64,000 nucleotides of DNA from Rhizobium hidalgonense (GCF_002914525.1 NZ_LODW01000082.1:267949-331948), one strand, 5' to 3'; numbered from the stretch's first letter, positions 20,771 through 30,294 are shown. The notes: generated by a model not told the origin, from the sequence alone. Translations and numbers: made by a program.

Positions 20771-21934
20771 TCAGAGGCCGAGCCGTTGTTCGGCCAGGCG
20801 AACCCAGTAGGAGATGCCGTGGGCGATGGCTTCGTCGTTGAAGTCGTAGGCCGGGTTGTGCAGGCCGGCGCTGTCGCCGTTGCCGATGAAGATGAAGGCG
20901 CCGGGGCGGGCGTTCAGCATGTAGGAAAAGTCTTCGCCGCCCATCATCGGGTCGATCTCGGCATTGACGTTCGCCTCGCCGGCGATGGCGGCAGCGGTTG
21001 CGACCGCATGCTCGGTCTCGTCGGGATGGTTGACGGTGACGGGGTAGTTGCGGTGGAAGCTGATTTCGGCCTCGGCGCCGTGGGCTGCGACCATGCCCTC
21101 GATGATCTGCCGGAACCGCGTCTCGGCCAGCGTGCGCATCTCGGGGTCGAGGGTGCGGACGGTGCCGGCGAAGGTCGCATCGTTCGGGATGACGTTATGG
21201 GCGAAACCGGCATTGAACTTGGTCACCGAAACGACGACCGAGCTGATCGGATCGGCGGTGCGCGAGGCGATCATCTGCAGGTTGGCGACGATCTGGGCGC
21301 TGATCACAATCGGGTCGATCGTCCGGTGCGGCTGGGCGGCGTGGCCGCCGCGGCCCTTGATGGTGACGGTGAATTCGTCGGTCGCCGCCATGATCGCGCC
21401 CTTGCGGGTGGCGAACTGTCCCACCGGCAGGCCCGGCAGATTGTGCATGCCGTAGACCTCTTCGATCTCGAAGCGCTCCATCATGCCGTCCTTGACCATC
21501 AGGTTGCCGCCGCCGCCGCCTTCTTCGGCGGGCTGGAAGATGACGGCGATATTGCCGTTGAAATTGCGGGTCTCGGCCAGATATTTCGCCGCGCCGAGCA
21601 GCATGGCGGTGTGGCCGTCATGGCCGCAGGCATGCATCTTGCCCGGCGTCTTCGAGGCCCAGGGTTTGCCTGATATTTCGGTGAGCGGCAGGGCGTCCAT
21701 GTCGGCGCGCAGGCCGACGGTGCGGTGGCCTTCGCCCTTGCCCTTGATCAGGCCGACGACGCCGGTGCGGCCGATGCCGGTGACGATCTCGTCGACACCG
21801 AATTCCTTGAGTTTCTCAGCGACGAAGGCGGCGGTGTTTTCCACCGCGAAGAGCAGCTCGGGCCGGGCGTGGATGTGGCGGCGCCACTCGGCGACCTCGT
21901 CCTGCAATTCCGCGGCTCTGTTCAAAATCGGCAT
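20771..21934 (-). CDS. M20-family amidohydrolase (hippurate hydrolase-like)
   Basis: The 387-residue protein has the M20D motifs: RADMDALP (77-84), HACGHDGHTAM (101-111) with metal-binding Cys/His, and the catalytic Glu pair in PAEEGGGG (136-141). It should hydrolyse N-acyl amino acids or similar amides in the cytoplasm; the substrate cannot be read from sequence. The start at 21934 follows AGGAACG; the frame extends to 21970. It is the first chromosomal gene beyond the element and has its own terminator. Confidence 0.9.
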   Translation of the reverse strand: MPILNRAAELQDEVAEWRRHIHARPELLFAVENTAAFVAEKLKEFGVDEIVTGIGRTGVVGLIKGKGEGHRTVGLRADMDALPLTEISGKPWASKTPGKMHACGHDGHTAMLLGAAKYLAETRNFNGNIAVIFQPAEEGGGGGNLMVKDGMMERFEIEEVYGMHNLPGLPVGQFATRKGAIMAATDEFTVTIKGRGGHAAQPHRTIDPIVISAQIVANLQMIASRTADPISSVVVSVTKFNAGFAHNVIPNDATFAGTVRTLDPEMRTLAETRFRQIIEGMVAAHGAEAEISFHRNYPVTVNHPDETEHAVATAAAIAGEANVNAEIDPMMGGEDFSYMLNARPGAFIFIGNGDSAGLHNPAYDFNDEAIAHGISYWVRLAEQRLGL

Positions 21935-22104
21935 ACTGACGTTCCTGTTGAAAACCCGACCATCTTTCATCGCATCACAAGGGTGTTGAGGCTGGGCTGT
22001 GAGGCTTTTGGAAATTACTTAGTCAATGACCTTTGCCATGTCATAGCCATATAGGCTAAATAGGGGAAGATTTCGAGATTTTCCTGATATCCGAAGGACG
22101 AACC

Positions 22105-23238
22105 GTGTCGACGAGCCACTTCCGTTTGTTTGCTGCCATGCGGCCGCTTTCTTTCGTATCAGCGGCGACTGCCGTTTTTCTGGCCTCCGTTTCGCTTGCC
22201 CAGGCCAACCCGCATATTCTCGTCGATGTGCAGACCGGCCGCGTGCTCGAGCATGAAGAAGCCTTTCGCAAATGGTATCCGGCCTCGCTGACCAAGCTGA
22301 TGACCGTCTATACCGTGTTCGATGCGATCCGCGCCGGCCAGATCAGCCTCGATACGCCCATCGTCATGAGCAAGCGCGCCGCCGCGCAGCCGGCCGCCAA
22401 GATGTATTTCAAGCCGGGGCAGAAGCTGACGCTCGACAGCGCGCTGAAGATCCTGATGGTGAAATCGGCCAACGACATCGCCGTTGCGGTCGCCGAAGCC
22501 ATCGGCGGCACGCAGGAAGGCTTCGTCACCCGGATGAACGGCGAGGCGCTGAAGCTCGGCATGACGGATTCGCATTTCGTCAATCCGAACGGCCTGCCGG
22601 GCAAGGGACAGTATACGACGGCGCGCGACCTTGCGGTGCTGACGGTGGCGCTGCGCCGCGATTTTCCGCAATATGCCGGTTATTTCGCACTTGAAGGTTT
22701 CACCAACGGCCAGCAGAACGTGCCGAGCCTCAACATGCTGATCGGCCGCTTCGCCGGCGCCGACGGCATGAAGACCGGCTTCATCTGCGCCTCGGGCTTT
22801 AATCAGATCGGTTCGGCGACACGCAACGGCCGCACCATCGTCTCTGTCGTGCTCGGCACCGACAGCCTTGCGGCGCGCGCCGATGCGACGGCGAACCTTT
22901 TGCAGAAGGGTTTCACCACCCAGTTTCCCGGCAATGACACGCTGGGTTCGCTGAAGCCCTACGGGCAGGGACAGGACCAGGTGACCGACATCTCCGCCGA
23001 CATCTGCAGCGCCAAGGGCGCCAAGGTGCGCAGCGAAACGCGCGACGAGGTCGGCCGCATGCGGGTGCAGTCCCCCTATATATTGGAAATGGATCACGAT
23101 CCGCGGTTCGTCTTTGCCGGGCTCATCCCCGGCCAGGATCCGCAGCCGGCGGCGCAGCCTGAAAAAATGGCAAGGGGTGATACGGCGGGAGGGATCGCCA
23201 ACGTGCCGGTGCCGATGCCGCGCCCGACCTCCTTTTAA
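22105..23238 (+). CDS. D-alanyl-D-alanine carboxypeptidase (penicillin-binding protein 5/6 type)
   Basis: A GTG-started 377-residue protein with a signal peptide (cleavage near AQA-NP, residue 35). The serine peptidase motifs are present: SLTK with Ser61/Lys64, SAN at 121-123, and KTG at 223-225. It trims peptidoglycan pentapeptides in the periplasm. A C-terminal part follows the domain and ends Pro-rich (VPMPRPTSF). The CobW gene begins 18 bases downstream, so the two may be co-transcribed. Confidence 0.93.
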   Translation: MSTSHFRLFAAMRPLSFVSAATAVFLASVSLAQANPHILVDVQTGRVLEHEEAFRKWYPASLTKLMTVYTVFDAIRAGQISLDTPIVMSKRAAAQPAAKMYFKPGQKLTLDSALKILMVKSANDIAVAVAEAIGGTQEGFVTRMNGEALKLGMTDSHFVNPNGLPGKGQYTTARDLAVLTVALRRDFPQYAGYFALEGFTNGQQNVPSLNMLIGRFAGADGMKTGFICASGFNQIGSATRNGRTIVSVVLGTDSLAARADATANLLQKGFTTQFPGNDTLGSLKPYGQGQDQVTDISADICSAKGAKVRSETRDEVGRMRVQSPYILEMDHDPRFVFAGLIPGQDPQPAAQPEKMARGDTAGGIANVPVPMPRPTSF

Positions 23239-23256
23239 GTTTCAAGGTTAGATGAG

Positions 23257-24429
23257 ATGAGCGCGCTTAACGACAGGATTCCGGTCACCATCCTGACCGG
23301 CTTTCTCGGCGCCGGCAAATCGACGCTGCTCAACCGCATCCTCAAACATCCCCAGATGAAGGATGCGGCCGTCATCATCAATGAATTCGGCGATGTCGGC
23401 ATCGATCATCTGCTGGTCGAAAGCTCCGGGGATTCGATTATCGAACTCTCGGACGGCTGCTTGTGCTGCACCGTGCGCGGCGAGCTTGTCGATACGCTCG
23501 CCAACCTGATGGATGCGGTGCAGACCGGCCGCGTCAAGCCGGTGAAGCGCGTCGTCATCGAAACCACGGGCCTTGCCGACCCTGCGCCGGTGATGCAGGC
23601 GATCATGGGCAATCCGGTCATTGCCACGAATTTCGAGCTCGACGGCGTCGTCACCGTCGTCGATGCGGTCAACGGGCTGCAGACGCTCGACAATCACGAG
23701 GAAGCGCGCAAGCAGGCGGCGGTCGCCGACCGGCTGATCGTCTCGAAAAAATCGATGGCCGGCGCTGGAACGGATGCCTTGGAAAAGCGGTTGCGGGCGC
23801 TCAATCCGCGCGCCGCGATGATGGATGCCGACAGCAGCGAGGCGAGCAGTGCCGCGGTGCTGGTCAACGGGCTCTATGATCCCGCGACGAAGATCGCCGA
23901 TGTCGGCCGCTGGCTGCAGGACGAGGACGCGCACGAGGCGCATCATCATCACGATCATGGTGGCCATGATCATGATCACGATGATCACGGCCACCACCAT
24001 CATGATCATCATGGTCATGCCCAGCAGGACGCGCACGACGTCAATCGTCACGATGCCTCGATCCGCTCCTTCTCGATCATCGAGGCGAAGCCGATCGACC
24101 CGATGGCGCTCGACATGTTCATCGATCTCCTGCGCTCCGCCCATGGCGAGAAGCTGCTGCGAATGAAGGCGATCGTTGCCGTCTCCGACCGACCGGAACG
24201 GCCGCTGGTGCTGCATGGCGTGCAAAGCATCTTCCATCCGCCGGTGCGGCTTCCCGCCTGGCCCGATCCGCAAGACCGGCGCACGCGCATGGTGCTGATC
24301 ACCAAGGATCTGCCCGAAGCCTTCGTGAAGGATCTGTTCGACGCCTTTCTCGGCAAGCCGCGCATCGACAAGCCCGATCGTGCTGCGCTCTCCGACAACC
24401 CGCTCGCCATTCCCGGTATGAAAATTTGA
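23257..24429 (+). CDS. CobW/COG0523 GTPase, metallochaperone-like, with His-rich loop
   Basis: The 390-residue protein has Walker A GFLGAGKS (15-22), the metal-binding CLCC (68-71) and a C-terminal CobW domain. Around residues 227-265 lies a His/Asp-rich stretch with more than 15 histidines. COG0523 proteins insert or distribute metals, chiefly zinc, sometimes cobalt. The CxCC and His-rich loop favour zinc handling. I saw no clear Zur box nearby. A role in B12 synthesis is less likely, since cobS/cobT are far away. The strand-opposed frame is a shadow. Confidence 0.9.
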   Translation: MSALNDRIPVTILTGFLGAGKSTLLNRILKHPQMKDAAVIINEFGDVGIDHLLVESSGDSIIELSDGCLCCTVRGELVDTLANLMDAVQTGRVKPVKRVVIETTGLADPAPVMQAIMGNPVIATNFELDGVVTVVDAVNGLQTLDNHEEARKQAAVADRLIVSKKSMAGAGTDALEKRLRALNPRAAMMDADSSEASSAAVLVNGLYDPATKIADVGRWLQDEDAHEAHHHHDHGGHDHDHDDHGHHHHDHHGHAQQDAHDVNRHDASIRSFSIIEAKPIDPMALDMFIDLLRSAHGEKLLRMKAIVAVSDRPERPLVLHGVQSIFHPPVRLPAWPDPQDRRTRMVLITKDLPEAFVKDLFDAFLGKPRIDKPDRAALSDNPLAIPGMKI

Positions 24430-24477
24430 TGCATGTCGCCCGGAAGTGTGTAGCGGTTCCGGGATAACGACATGCAT
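24429..24477. repeat. Rhizobial palindromic mosaic repeat between convergent genes
   Basis: Nested inverted repeats: atgcatgtcg (24429-24438) with cgacatgcat (24468-24477), and inside cccggaa (24439-24445) with ttccggg (24457-24463). The 49-base element can form a long hairpin and sits between the ends of cobW and the TusA-like gene, so it may also terminate transcription. Related pieces are at 26168-26207 and other intergenic positions. Confidence 0.65.
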
Positions 24478-24490
24478 AAAACAAAGCGCA

Positions 24491-24715
24491 TCAGCCCTTG
24501 CGGATCAGGAAGCGGTGGCCGTCTTCGGTCTTTTCGGCCTCGACCAGTTCGTGGCCGTCCTCATTGCAGAAATGCGGCATGTCGATCACAGCCAGCGGAT
24601 CGGTGGTGTCGACGCGGATGAGGGTGCCGCTTGCCATGGCGGCGAGCTTCTTGCGCGTCTTGATCACGGGGAATGGGCATTTCAGGCCGCGAAGGTCGTA
24701 AAGAACGGGGCTCAA
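24491..24715 (-). CDS. TusA-family sulfurtransferase-like protein
   Basis: The 74-residue protein has the TusA fold signature DLRGLKCPFPVIKTRKKL with the active Cys13 in the CPxP motif. TusA proteins carry persulfide sulfur for tRNA thiolation, molybdenum cofactor or other pathways. The exact pathway is not shown. It starts 5 bases after the L,D-transpeptidase stop, so it may be its operon partner. Confidence 0.88.
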   Translation of the reverse strand: MSPVLYDLRGLKCPFPVIKTRKKLAAMASGTLIRVDTTDPLAVIDMPHFCNEDGHELVEAEKTEDGHRFLIRKG

Positions 24716-24720
24716 GCCGT

Positions 24721-25968
24721 TCAGTTCCGCGCCCAGAATTTCCAGAACGGCTTCTTTGCCGCGGCTTCCGCCGTTTCCTGCGGTTCGGGCGCCGTGAAGG
24801 CCAGCGGGTTCTGCGTCGGGACCGGCACGACCGCCGGTGTCGCGGCAGCGATTGCGGTTGCCTGCGGCTGGGCGGAGATTGCCTGCGGCCCGGCAGGCGG
24901 TGCCGGCGTGGCGCCTGTCGCGGTCTTGGCGGCGATGCCCTGCGCGGTGCGCTTGGCCATCAGGTCTTCGAGTTCGGCGACCTTGACCATGCGCCCGGCT
25001 TCCAGCGAGGTGCCGGTCGGGGCATAAGCCAGTTCGCGGCCCTTGCGCGTCTTGGCGACAACGGCCTTGCGCTCGGCTTCGGACGGGTCGTACCAGGCCA
25101 TGCCGTCGAATTTGCCCATCGCCTTGGCATAGTCGGCATCATAGGTCTTGCCGTAGTTGGCAAGGGCTGCCGTCAGCGCCGGCGGCGTCGACATGGCAGG
25201 GCATTTGCCGGCGGCATTGAAGGCGCCGCCATCGGTTGCCTGCTGGTTGAAGACGTATTTCTTTTCGCAGACGTTCACCTCGGGCGGGCGTTTCGTCACT
25301 TCGAAATTGTCGTAGCCGACCTTCAGCATCTTCCAGAAATCGTAGCTGGAGTCGAGGCGATGCTTGACCATGTTTTCCGCCGTCATGCGGAAGGGGAAGG
25401 CTTGCAGCTGCACCGTCGCCTGGCCGCCCTTGAAGGCGTCGCGGGCAAAAGCGTAGATCTCCAGCACCTGCTGGTCGGTCATCGAATAGCAGCCGGAGGA
25501 AGAGCAGGCGCCATGGATCATCAGATCCGAGCCGGTGCGGCCGTTGGCCGCGTCGTAGCGGTTCGGGAAGCCGGTGTTGATTGCCAGATAATATTTGGAA
25601 TTGGGGTTCAGGTTGGCGCGTGTCAGGTCGTAAAAACCTTCCGGCGCCTGCCGGTCGCCGGTCTTGACCTTCGGGCCGAGACGGCCGGACCAGGCGCAGA
25701 TCTTGTAATCGGCGATCTTGTCGAAACGGTTGTCGGTCTTCGCCTTCCAGATTTCCATGGCACCTTCTTCCTTGAAGATGCGGATCATGATCGGCGAATT
25801 GCGGTCCATGCCCTTGGCGGCCATGGCGGTGAGGATATGAGAGGGAAGCGGCTGCTCGACCTTGTTCTTGACCTTGGAGAGGTCGACCTGCGCGGTTTCC
25901 AACGCGTCATTGCAGCCGGTCAGAGCCAGCGCCATGAGGGAAACATAGGCAAAATGACGTATGCGCAT
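24721..25968 (-). CDS. Lipoprotein L,D-transpeptidase (YafK type)
   Basis: The 415-residue protein has a lipobox (VSLMALALTGCN, Cys20) and a YkuD-like domain ending with IHGACSSSGCYSM, the His...Ser-x-Gly-Cys active site of the YafK/DpaA group. Such enzymes act on meso-diaminopimelate bonds of peptidoglycan or its lipoprotein links. A Pro/Ala-rich tail (after about 360) and ending FWKFWARN are unusual. The start at 25968 is chosen for the signal; the frame extends to 26022. Confidence 0.88.
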   Translation of the reverse strand: MRIRHFAYVSLMALALTGCNDALETAQVDLSKVKNKVEQPLPSHILTAMAAKGMDRNSPIMIRIFKEEGAMEIWKAKTDNRFDKIADYKICAWSGRLGPKVKTGDRQAPEGFYDLTRANLNPNSKYYLAINTGFPNRYDAANGRTGSDLMIHGACSSSGCYSMTDQQVLEIYAFARDAFKGGQATVQLQAFPFRMTAENMVKHRLDSSYDFWKMLKVGYDNFEVTKRPPEVNVCEKKYVFNQQATDGGAFNAAGKCPAMSTPPALTAALANYGKTYDADYAKAMGKFDGMAWYDPSEAERKAVVAKTRKGRELAYAPTGTSLEAGRMVKVAELEDLMAKRTAQGIAAKTATGATPAPPAGPQAISAQPQATAIAAATPAVVPVPTQNPLAFTAPEPQETAEAAAKKPFWKFWARN

Positions 25969-26167
25969 CCAAACTAGCCCATAAAGATTGTGCGACCCGG
26001 TCCGCCTATGGAGTTCGGGCATTGGAAGGAATCATAGGCGGTTTATACTTTACAAAAGCTTACCAGCCTATGACCTGCCCTGAACATCCCCGCAAGCGCG
26101 AAAGTTACAGATAACATCAATGTGGCCAAGATTTGGCCCCAATCGATGAAAGCCGCTCTTCTCCAGA

Positions 26168-26207
26168 GCATGATGCAGAAAAGTGTCAGCGGTTTTCGGG
26201 CGACATT
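26168..26207. repeat. Rhizobial mosaic repeat fragment
   Basis: gcatgatgcagaaaagtgtcagcggttttcgggcgacatta resembles one half of the 24429-24477 element (agtgt, gcggtt, cgacat in order). It lies in the 288-base gap between the L,D-transpeptidase promoter and the end of the AraC gene; nothing else is seen there. Confidence 0.45.
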
Positions 26208-26256
26208 AGGCCGCTGGACTCGGCTCGGCGTCTTGGAGATTGGCCCGCCCGCAGGT

Positions 26257-27156
26257 CTAAGCCATCGTCGGGTGTTTAATCGCTTGACGCATCTCCTTGA
26301 CATGCCGCGCCGGCGGCGCGCCAAATTGCCGAAGATACTCGCGGCTGAATTGGGAGGCGCTCTCGTATCCAACCGCGAACGCCGCGTCCGACGCGCTATG
26401 GCCGCCCGCTAGCAAAAGTTGGCGGGCTTCCTGCAATCTGAGCTGCTTTTGATACTGAAGAGGACTGAAGCCAGTGATCGCCAGGAAATGGCGATGCAAG
26501 CTTGCGCGGCTCATCCCGCTGGCATCGCAAAGGGCCTCGATGCGAAGGTGCTGGTCGGGGTGATCCCTAATCCACGCGATGGCGCGCCGGACGCGGTCCA
26601 AGGCGCCTTCAGGCCGTGCGATCTGACGCAGCAATCGCCCCTGGGGACCTTGTAGCAACCGGTAGAGTAGCTCGCGCTCGATCATCGGGCTGAGAATGGG
26701 AATGTCCGCCGGGTTATCGAGCAACGACAGCAACCTGAGCAATGTATCGCGAAGCGGAGCGATCATCGGATTGACCGCGACGCCCATGCCTTTCTGATCG
26801 CTCTCGCGTATAGGGGGCATGGTCGCAGCCAACTCGGCCAGCAGCGCCGGCTCCAGGACGAGTGAGACCGCGACATAGGAGCGGCCTTTGCCGGCATCCA
26901 GGATTTGCCCAATCAGCGGCAGGTCGAGAGCGCTGATGAAATACTGCGCGCTGTCGTAACTCAGAAGGGTGTCGCCGATTGCAACGCGCTTAGACCCTTG
27001 CAGGATGAAACAGATCATTGAGCGATAAAGGCAAGGCACGTTGACCGGAGAATCTTGTCCTACGAACATGTCGAGGCGGGGGATCGGTGTGTCCGTCAAG
27101 CCTGTCGCGGCATGACGCAAAACAATGTCCAGATGCGGTGCGAGATCGTCTGTCAT
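26257..27156 (-). CDS. AraC-family regulator (AraC N-terminal cupin plus HTH)
   Basis: The 299-residue protein has an N-terminal AraC_N-type ligand domain and a C-terminal double HTH (IEALCDASGMSRASLHRHFL; ASDAAFAVGYESASQFSREY). It is divergent from the SDR gene across about 150 bases and probably controls it and the glutathione transferase. It is related to the second AraC at 28834-29751. Confidence 0.9.
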   Translation of the reverse strand: MTDDLAPHLDIVLRHAATGLTDTPIPRLDMFVGQDSPVNVPCLYRSMICFILQGSKRVAIGDTLLSYDSAQYFISALDLPLIGQILDAGKGRSYVAVSLVLEPALLAELAATMPPIRESDQKGMGVAVNPMIAPLRDTLLRLLSLLDNPADIPILSPMIERELLYRLLQGPQGRLLRQIARPEGALDRVRRAIAWIRDHPDQHLRIEALCDASGMSRASLHRHFLAITGFSPLQYQKQLRLQEARQLLLAGGHSASDAAFAVGYESASQFSREYLRQFGAPPARHVKEMRQAIKHPTMA

Positions 27157-27310
27157 TTCTTCAGTGTGCCACCGCTCTGCAGAAAAGCAAAGGCGTTGAG
27201 ACGATCAGGCAAGAACTTGAGCCGATCGGGCGGGTTCCCAACCCAGCATTAGCCTATCTTGGATCCGAACACAGCGCGCCTCAGGGCGCTACGATCCGAG
27301 AAAGGCATCC

Positions 27311-28069
27311 ATGACCCACCCAATCGCACTTATCACCGGCGCAAGCCGCGGCCTTGGCCGTAACATGGCGCTTCAGCTGGCCAAACGAGAGGTTCACATT
27401 ATCGGCACCTACCGTACTGGCGAGGTCGAGGCCAACGCCTTGCGTCAGGAAATCGAAGCGCTGGGCGGGAAGGCCTCGATGCTGGCGCTCGATGTGACCG
27501 ATACGGCGAGCTTCGCGGCATTCGCAGGCGCCGTTGCCGAGACGCTCAAGGCGGATTTCCACCGAGATCGTTTCGACTATCTCGTCAATAACGCTGGCAA
27601 CGGCCTGTTCTCGAACTTTGTCGATGCGACCGAGGAGCAGTTTGCTTCCTTGGTTTCTACCCATCTCCAGGGGCCAATTTTCCTGACCCAGAAGCTCCTG
27701 CCGCTGATCGCGGATGGCGGGCGCATCCTGAACGTGTCCTCTGGCTTCGTGCGCTTCACCTTGCCGGGGTACAGCCTCTACGCGGCTATGAAGGCGGCGG
27801 TTGAAGTGCTTTCGCGTTATCTGGCTGTGGAGTTGGGTGAACGCAGGATTCGCGTCAACGCCATCGCGCCGGGCGCCATCGCAACCGATTTTGGCGGCGG
27901 CGCAGTGCGCGATAATGAGGGCGTGAACGCGTATGTGGCGCAGGGCATCGCGCTTGGCCGCGTTGGGCTGCCCGACGATGTCGGCGGTGCCGTCGCCGCC
28001 ATCCTGTCCGACGATATGGGTTGGGCCAATGGCACTACGTTCGACATTTCGGGAGGACAATTGCTTTAG
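27311..28069 (+). CDS. Short-chain dehydrogenase/reductase
   Basis: This 252-residue SDR has the cofactor motif TGASRGLG (9-16), NNAG (92-95), catalytic Ser in NVSSGF and YAAMK (Tyr/Lys about 157-161). Arg34 region (TYRTGEVE) suggests NADPH. The substrate is unknown. Followed by the glutathione transferase gene after 36 bases, with which it likely forms a stress/detoxification unit. Confidence 0.9.
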   Translation: MTHPIALITGASRGLGRNMALQLAKREVHIIGTYRTGEVEANALRQEIEALGGKASMLALDVTDTASFAAFAGAVAETLKADFHRDRFDYLVNNAGNGLFSNFVDATEEQFASLVSTHLQGPIFLTQKLLPLIADGGRILNVSSGFVRFTLPGYSLYAAMKAAVEVLSRYLAVELGERRIRVNAIAPGAIATDFGGGAVRDNEGVNAYVAQGIALGRVGLPDDVGGAVAAILSDDMGWANGTTFDISGGQLL

Positions 28070-28105
28070 ACCAGGCAAGCTCTCCCCAGATATCGAAAGG
28101 CCATC

Positions 28106-28774
28106 ATGACGACCAGCAAGCTCACCCTCATCAGCCATCCGCTATGCCCCTTCGTTCAGCGCGCGGCCATTGTTCTCCTGGAGAAAAACGTCACCTTCGA
28201 AAGGATCAACGTCGATCTCGCTGACAAACCGGACTGGTTTCTGGCGCTTTCACCGACAGGCAAGGTGCCGCTGCTGAAGGTGGAGCGGGCAGGCGACAGG
28301 GACGCAACTCTGTTCGAAAGCATGGCGATCTGCGAATATCTCGAAGAGACGCAGGGCGGCGGCAAGCTCTACGCCGAGGATGCGCTGTCGCGCGCGCAGC
28401 AGCGCGCGTGGATCGAATATGGCACGGCGACCCTCGCCGAGGCCTGGCAATTCCTTAACGCTAAGGATCGCACGACCTCAGACGCCAAACGTGCCGCCTT
28501 TCGGGACAAGCTACAGCGACTGGAGTCAGTAATCGCAGCAGAACCCTATTTCAGCGGAACTGCCTTTAGCATGGTCGATGCCGTATACGCGCCTCTCTTC
28601 CGCTATTTCGACATTATTGACGCTGCAGTATCGCAGTCGATCTTCGAGGACCTTCCGCGCGTCACGGCGTGGCGAGCGGCACTGGCGGGACGACAAAGCG
28701 TCGTTGCCGCGGTGGGAGGAGATTATGCCGAGCGATTCCGGCGGTACCTCAATCTGCATGGTAACGAGCTGTGA
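28106..28774 (+). CDS. Glutathione S-transferase family protein
   Basis: The 222-residue protein has a thioredoxin-like N-terminal domain with CPF (HPLCPFVQRAAIVLLEKN, Cys14), glutathione-binding KVPLL and ESMAICEYLEE, then an all-helical domain. A Cys active site is typical of omega/DHAR-like transferases that reduce or deglutathionylate rather than conjugate. It is in one likely unit with the SDR. Confidence 0.9.
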   Translation: MTTSKLTLISHPLCPFVQRAAIVLLEKNVTFERINVDLADKPDWFLALSPTGKVPLLKVERAGDRDATLFESMAICEYLEETQGGGKLYAEDALSRAQQRAWIEYGTATLAEAWQFLNAKDRTTSDAKRAAFRDKLQRLESVIAAEPYFSGTAFSMVDAVYAPLFRYFDIIDAAVSQSIFEDLPRVTAWRAALAGRQSVVAAVGGDYAERFRRYLNLHGNEL

Positions 28775-28833
28775 AGAAGTCCATTTACGAGCGAGCGTCG
28801 TCGTAGCCGTGGGTTGAGACTACGCTCGCCATT

Positions 28834-29751
28834 TCAATCAACATCTGGTCGAGCACCAAGCGCTCTTGGCCGGTTGATTCCCCCCAAGCCCGCCTTCGCT
28901 CTCCCGGTGTCTTGACCCGGCGGCGCTCCGAAGAGACGCTTGTACTCACGGCTGAACTGCGAAGCGCTTTCATAGCCGACCGCGAAACCCGCCTCGGCTG
29001 CACTCGACTGGTTCGCGATCATGCGACGGCGGGCCTCGTGGAGCCGGATATACTTCTGATACTGAAGCGGGCTGACGGCGGCGACGGCTTTAAAGCGGTC
29101 GTAAAAGACGGATACGCTCATGCCCGCGAGCGCAGCGACCGCCTTGAAATTGAGGCGCTCGGTGTAGTGGTCGCGGATCCAGGCCATGGCCTTTCGGATG
29201 TGCATCAGGCGGGAGTCAGATCCGGCAATCTGGCGGAGCAGGCCGCCATGCGGTCCCATCAGCAGCCGAAACATGAGCTCGTGTTCCAGGGACTGAGCCA
29301 TGACGGGGATTTCGGTTGGGCGCTCGAGTAACTCCAACAGTCTTCCCCAGGCGCCCAGAAGCGACGCGCTCGCGGTGCTAACCCCGTATCCCGATTCAAT
29401 CGGCGGCTCTGGCATCGCTGCCATCTCAAGGACGAGGTCGGACAGCAGTGCCGGGTCCAGAAATAGACCGACCGCGACAAATGGTCTATCTTGCGAAGCC
29501 TCGCAGACCTGCCCCAACGCGGCGATCTCGGCCGCGACAATCATGCTTTGACCGGGTCCGTACTCGAACCTCTTGTCGCCGATAAACATGCGCTGAGTGC
29601 CCTGTATTACCAGGGACGCCGCGGGATCGTAGATCAGCGGGTCGATCTCGGTCGTATGGTCGAGGGTGTAAGCGAACAGCCGCGGCAATTTAAGACTCGG
29701 ACGGCCGGCGTGGCGCATCGCGATGGCGCGCATTTTTTCGAGTTCGCTCAT
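28834..29751 (-). CDS. AraC-family regulator, paralogue of 26257-27156
   Basis: A 305-residue protein of the same architecture as the other AraC here; shared stretches include SPLQYQK, RLHEAR versus RLQEAR, and FAVGYESASQFSREY. It is convergent with the glutathione transferase and divergent from the NTF2-like gene, which it may control. The C-terminal tail after GAPPGQD is longer than in its paralogue. Confidence 0.9.
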   Translation of the reverse strand: MSELEKMRAIAMRHAGRPSLKLPRLFAYTLDHTTEIDPLIYDPAASLVIQGTQRMFIGDKRFEYGPGQSMIVAAEIAALGQVCEASQDRPFVAVGLFLDPALLSDLVLEMAAMPEPPIESGYGVSTASASLLGAWGRLLELLERPTEIPVMAQSLEHELMFRLLMGPHGGLLRQIAGSDSRLMHIRKAMAWIRDHYTERLNFKAVAALAGMSVSVFYDRFKAVAAVSPLQYQKYIRLHEARRRMIANQSSAAEAGFAVGYESASQFSREYKRLFGAPPGQDTGRAKAGLGGINRPRALGARPDVD

Positions 29752-29907
29752 TGAGCCATCCTAAACCGATTGCCCAGTTCTATCGAACATTTCGGAAGAT
29801 CAGGCAAGGGTGATGGAAGTTTCGGCATCGTGGCCTTGGGGTTCAAATCTTACTATCGGGCCAAGACAGAGGCCATCGGGGCTTCTGATGGTCCAGGAGA
29901 AACTGCC

Positions 29908-30294
29908 ATGCCCACCCCAATCGAAACTGTATCGGCTTTTTGCGCCACGTTCGTTGAAGACGGCGGAAGACCAGCCGTCCGGCGCTGGTTCACACCCACT
30001 ACGCGCTGGGTCAACGAAGGCATTTCAGTCACGACCGGCGCCGACGAGGCCATTGCAATGATCGATGGACTGGAGACGTCGATGGGCATCTCCACGGTCC
30101 ATATCGACATGCTTGCGATCGCCACTGACGGGACTCGCGTTCTCACCGAAAGGCTCGACCGGTTCGAGCGTGCTGACGGCAGCGAAATCGGACGCGTGAT
30201 GATCATGGGCATTTTCGAACTCGAGGGCGACAAGATTGTCGAGTGGCGGGACTATTTCGACGTTACCGCCGTCCAGAAGTTCTCTGCCGGCTGA
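29908..30294 (+). CDS. NTF2-like protein, limonene-1,2-epoxide hydrolase type
   Basis: The 128-residue protein has the SnoaL/LEH-like cone fold pattern and ends with VMIMGIFELEGDKIVEWRDYFD, close to the catalytic region of limonene epoxide hydrolase (Asp-Arg-Asp triad). It may hydrate small epoxides; substrate is unproven. The start at 29908 is chosen over 29770 because upstream sequence is not protein-like. It probably belongs to the AraC-controlled module. Confidence 0.75.
   Translation: MPTPIETVSAFCATFVEDGGRPAVRRWFTPTTRWVNEGISVTTGADEAIAMIDGLETSMGISTVHIDMLAIATDGTRVLTERLDRFERADGSEIGRVMIMGIFELEGDKIVEWRDYFDVTAVQKFSAG

Noticed and set aside
23248..24477. 409-codon minus-strand frame opposite cobW
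   Set aside because: Shadow of the CobW gene; its odd Ile/Met-rich stretch is just the reverse of the His-rich loop.
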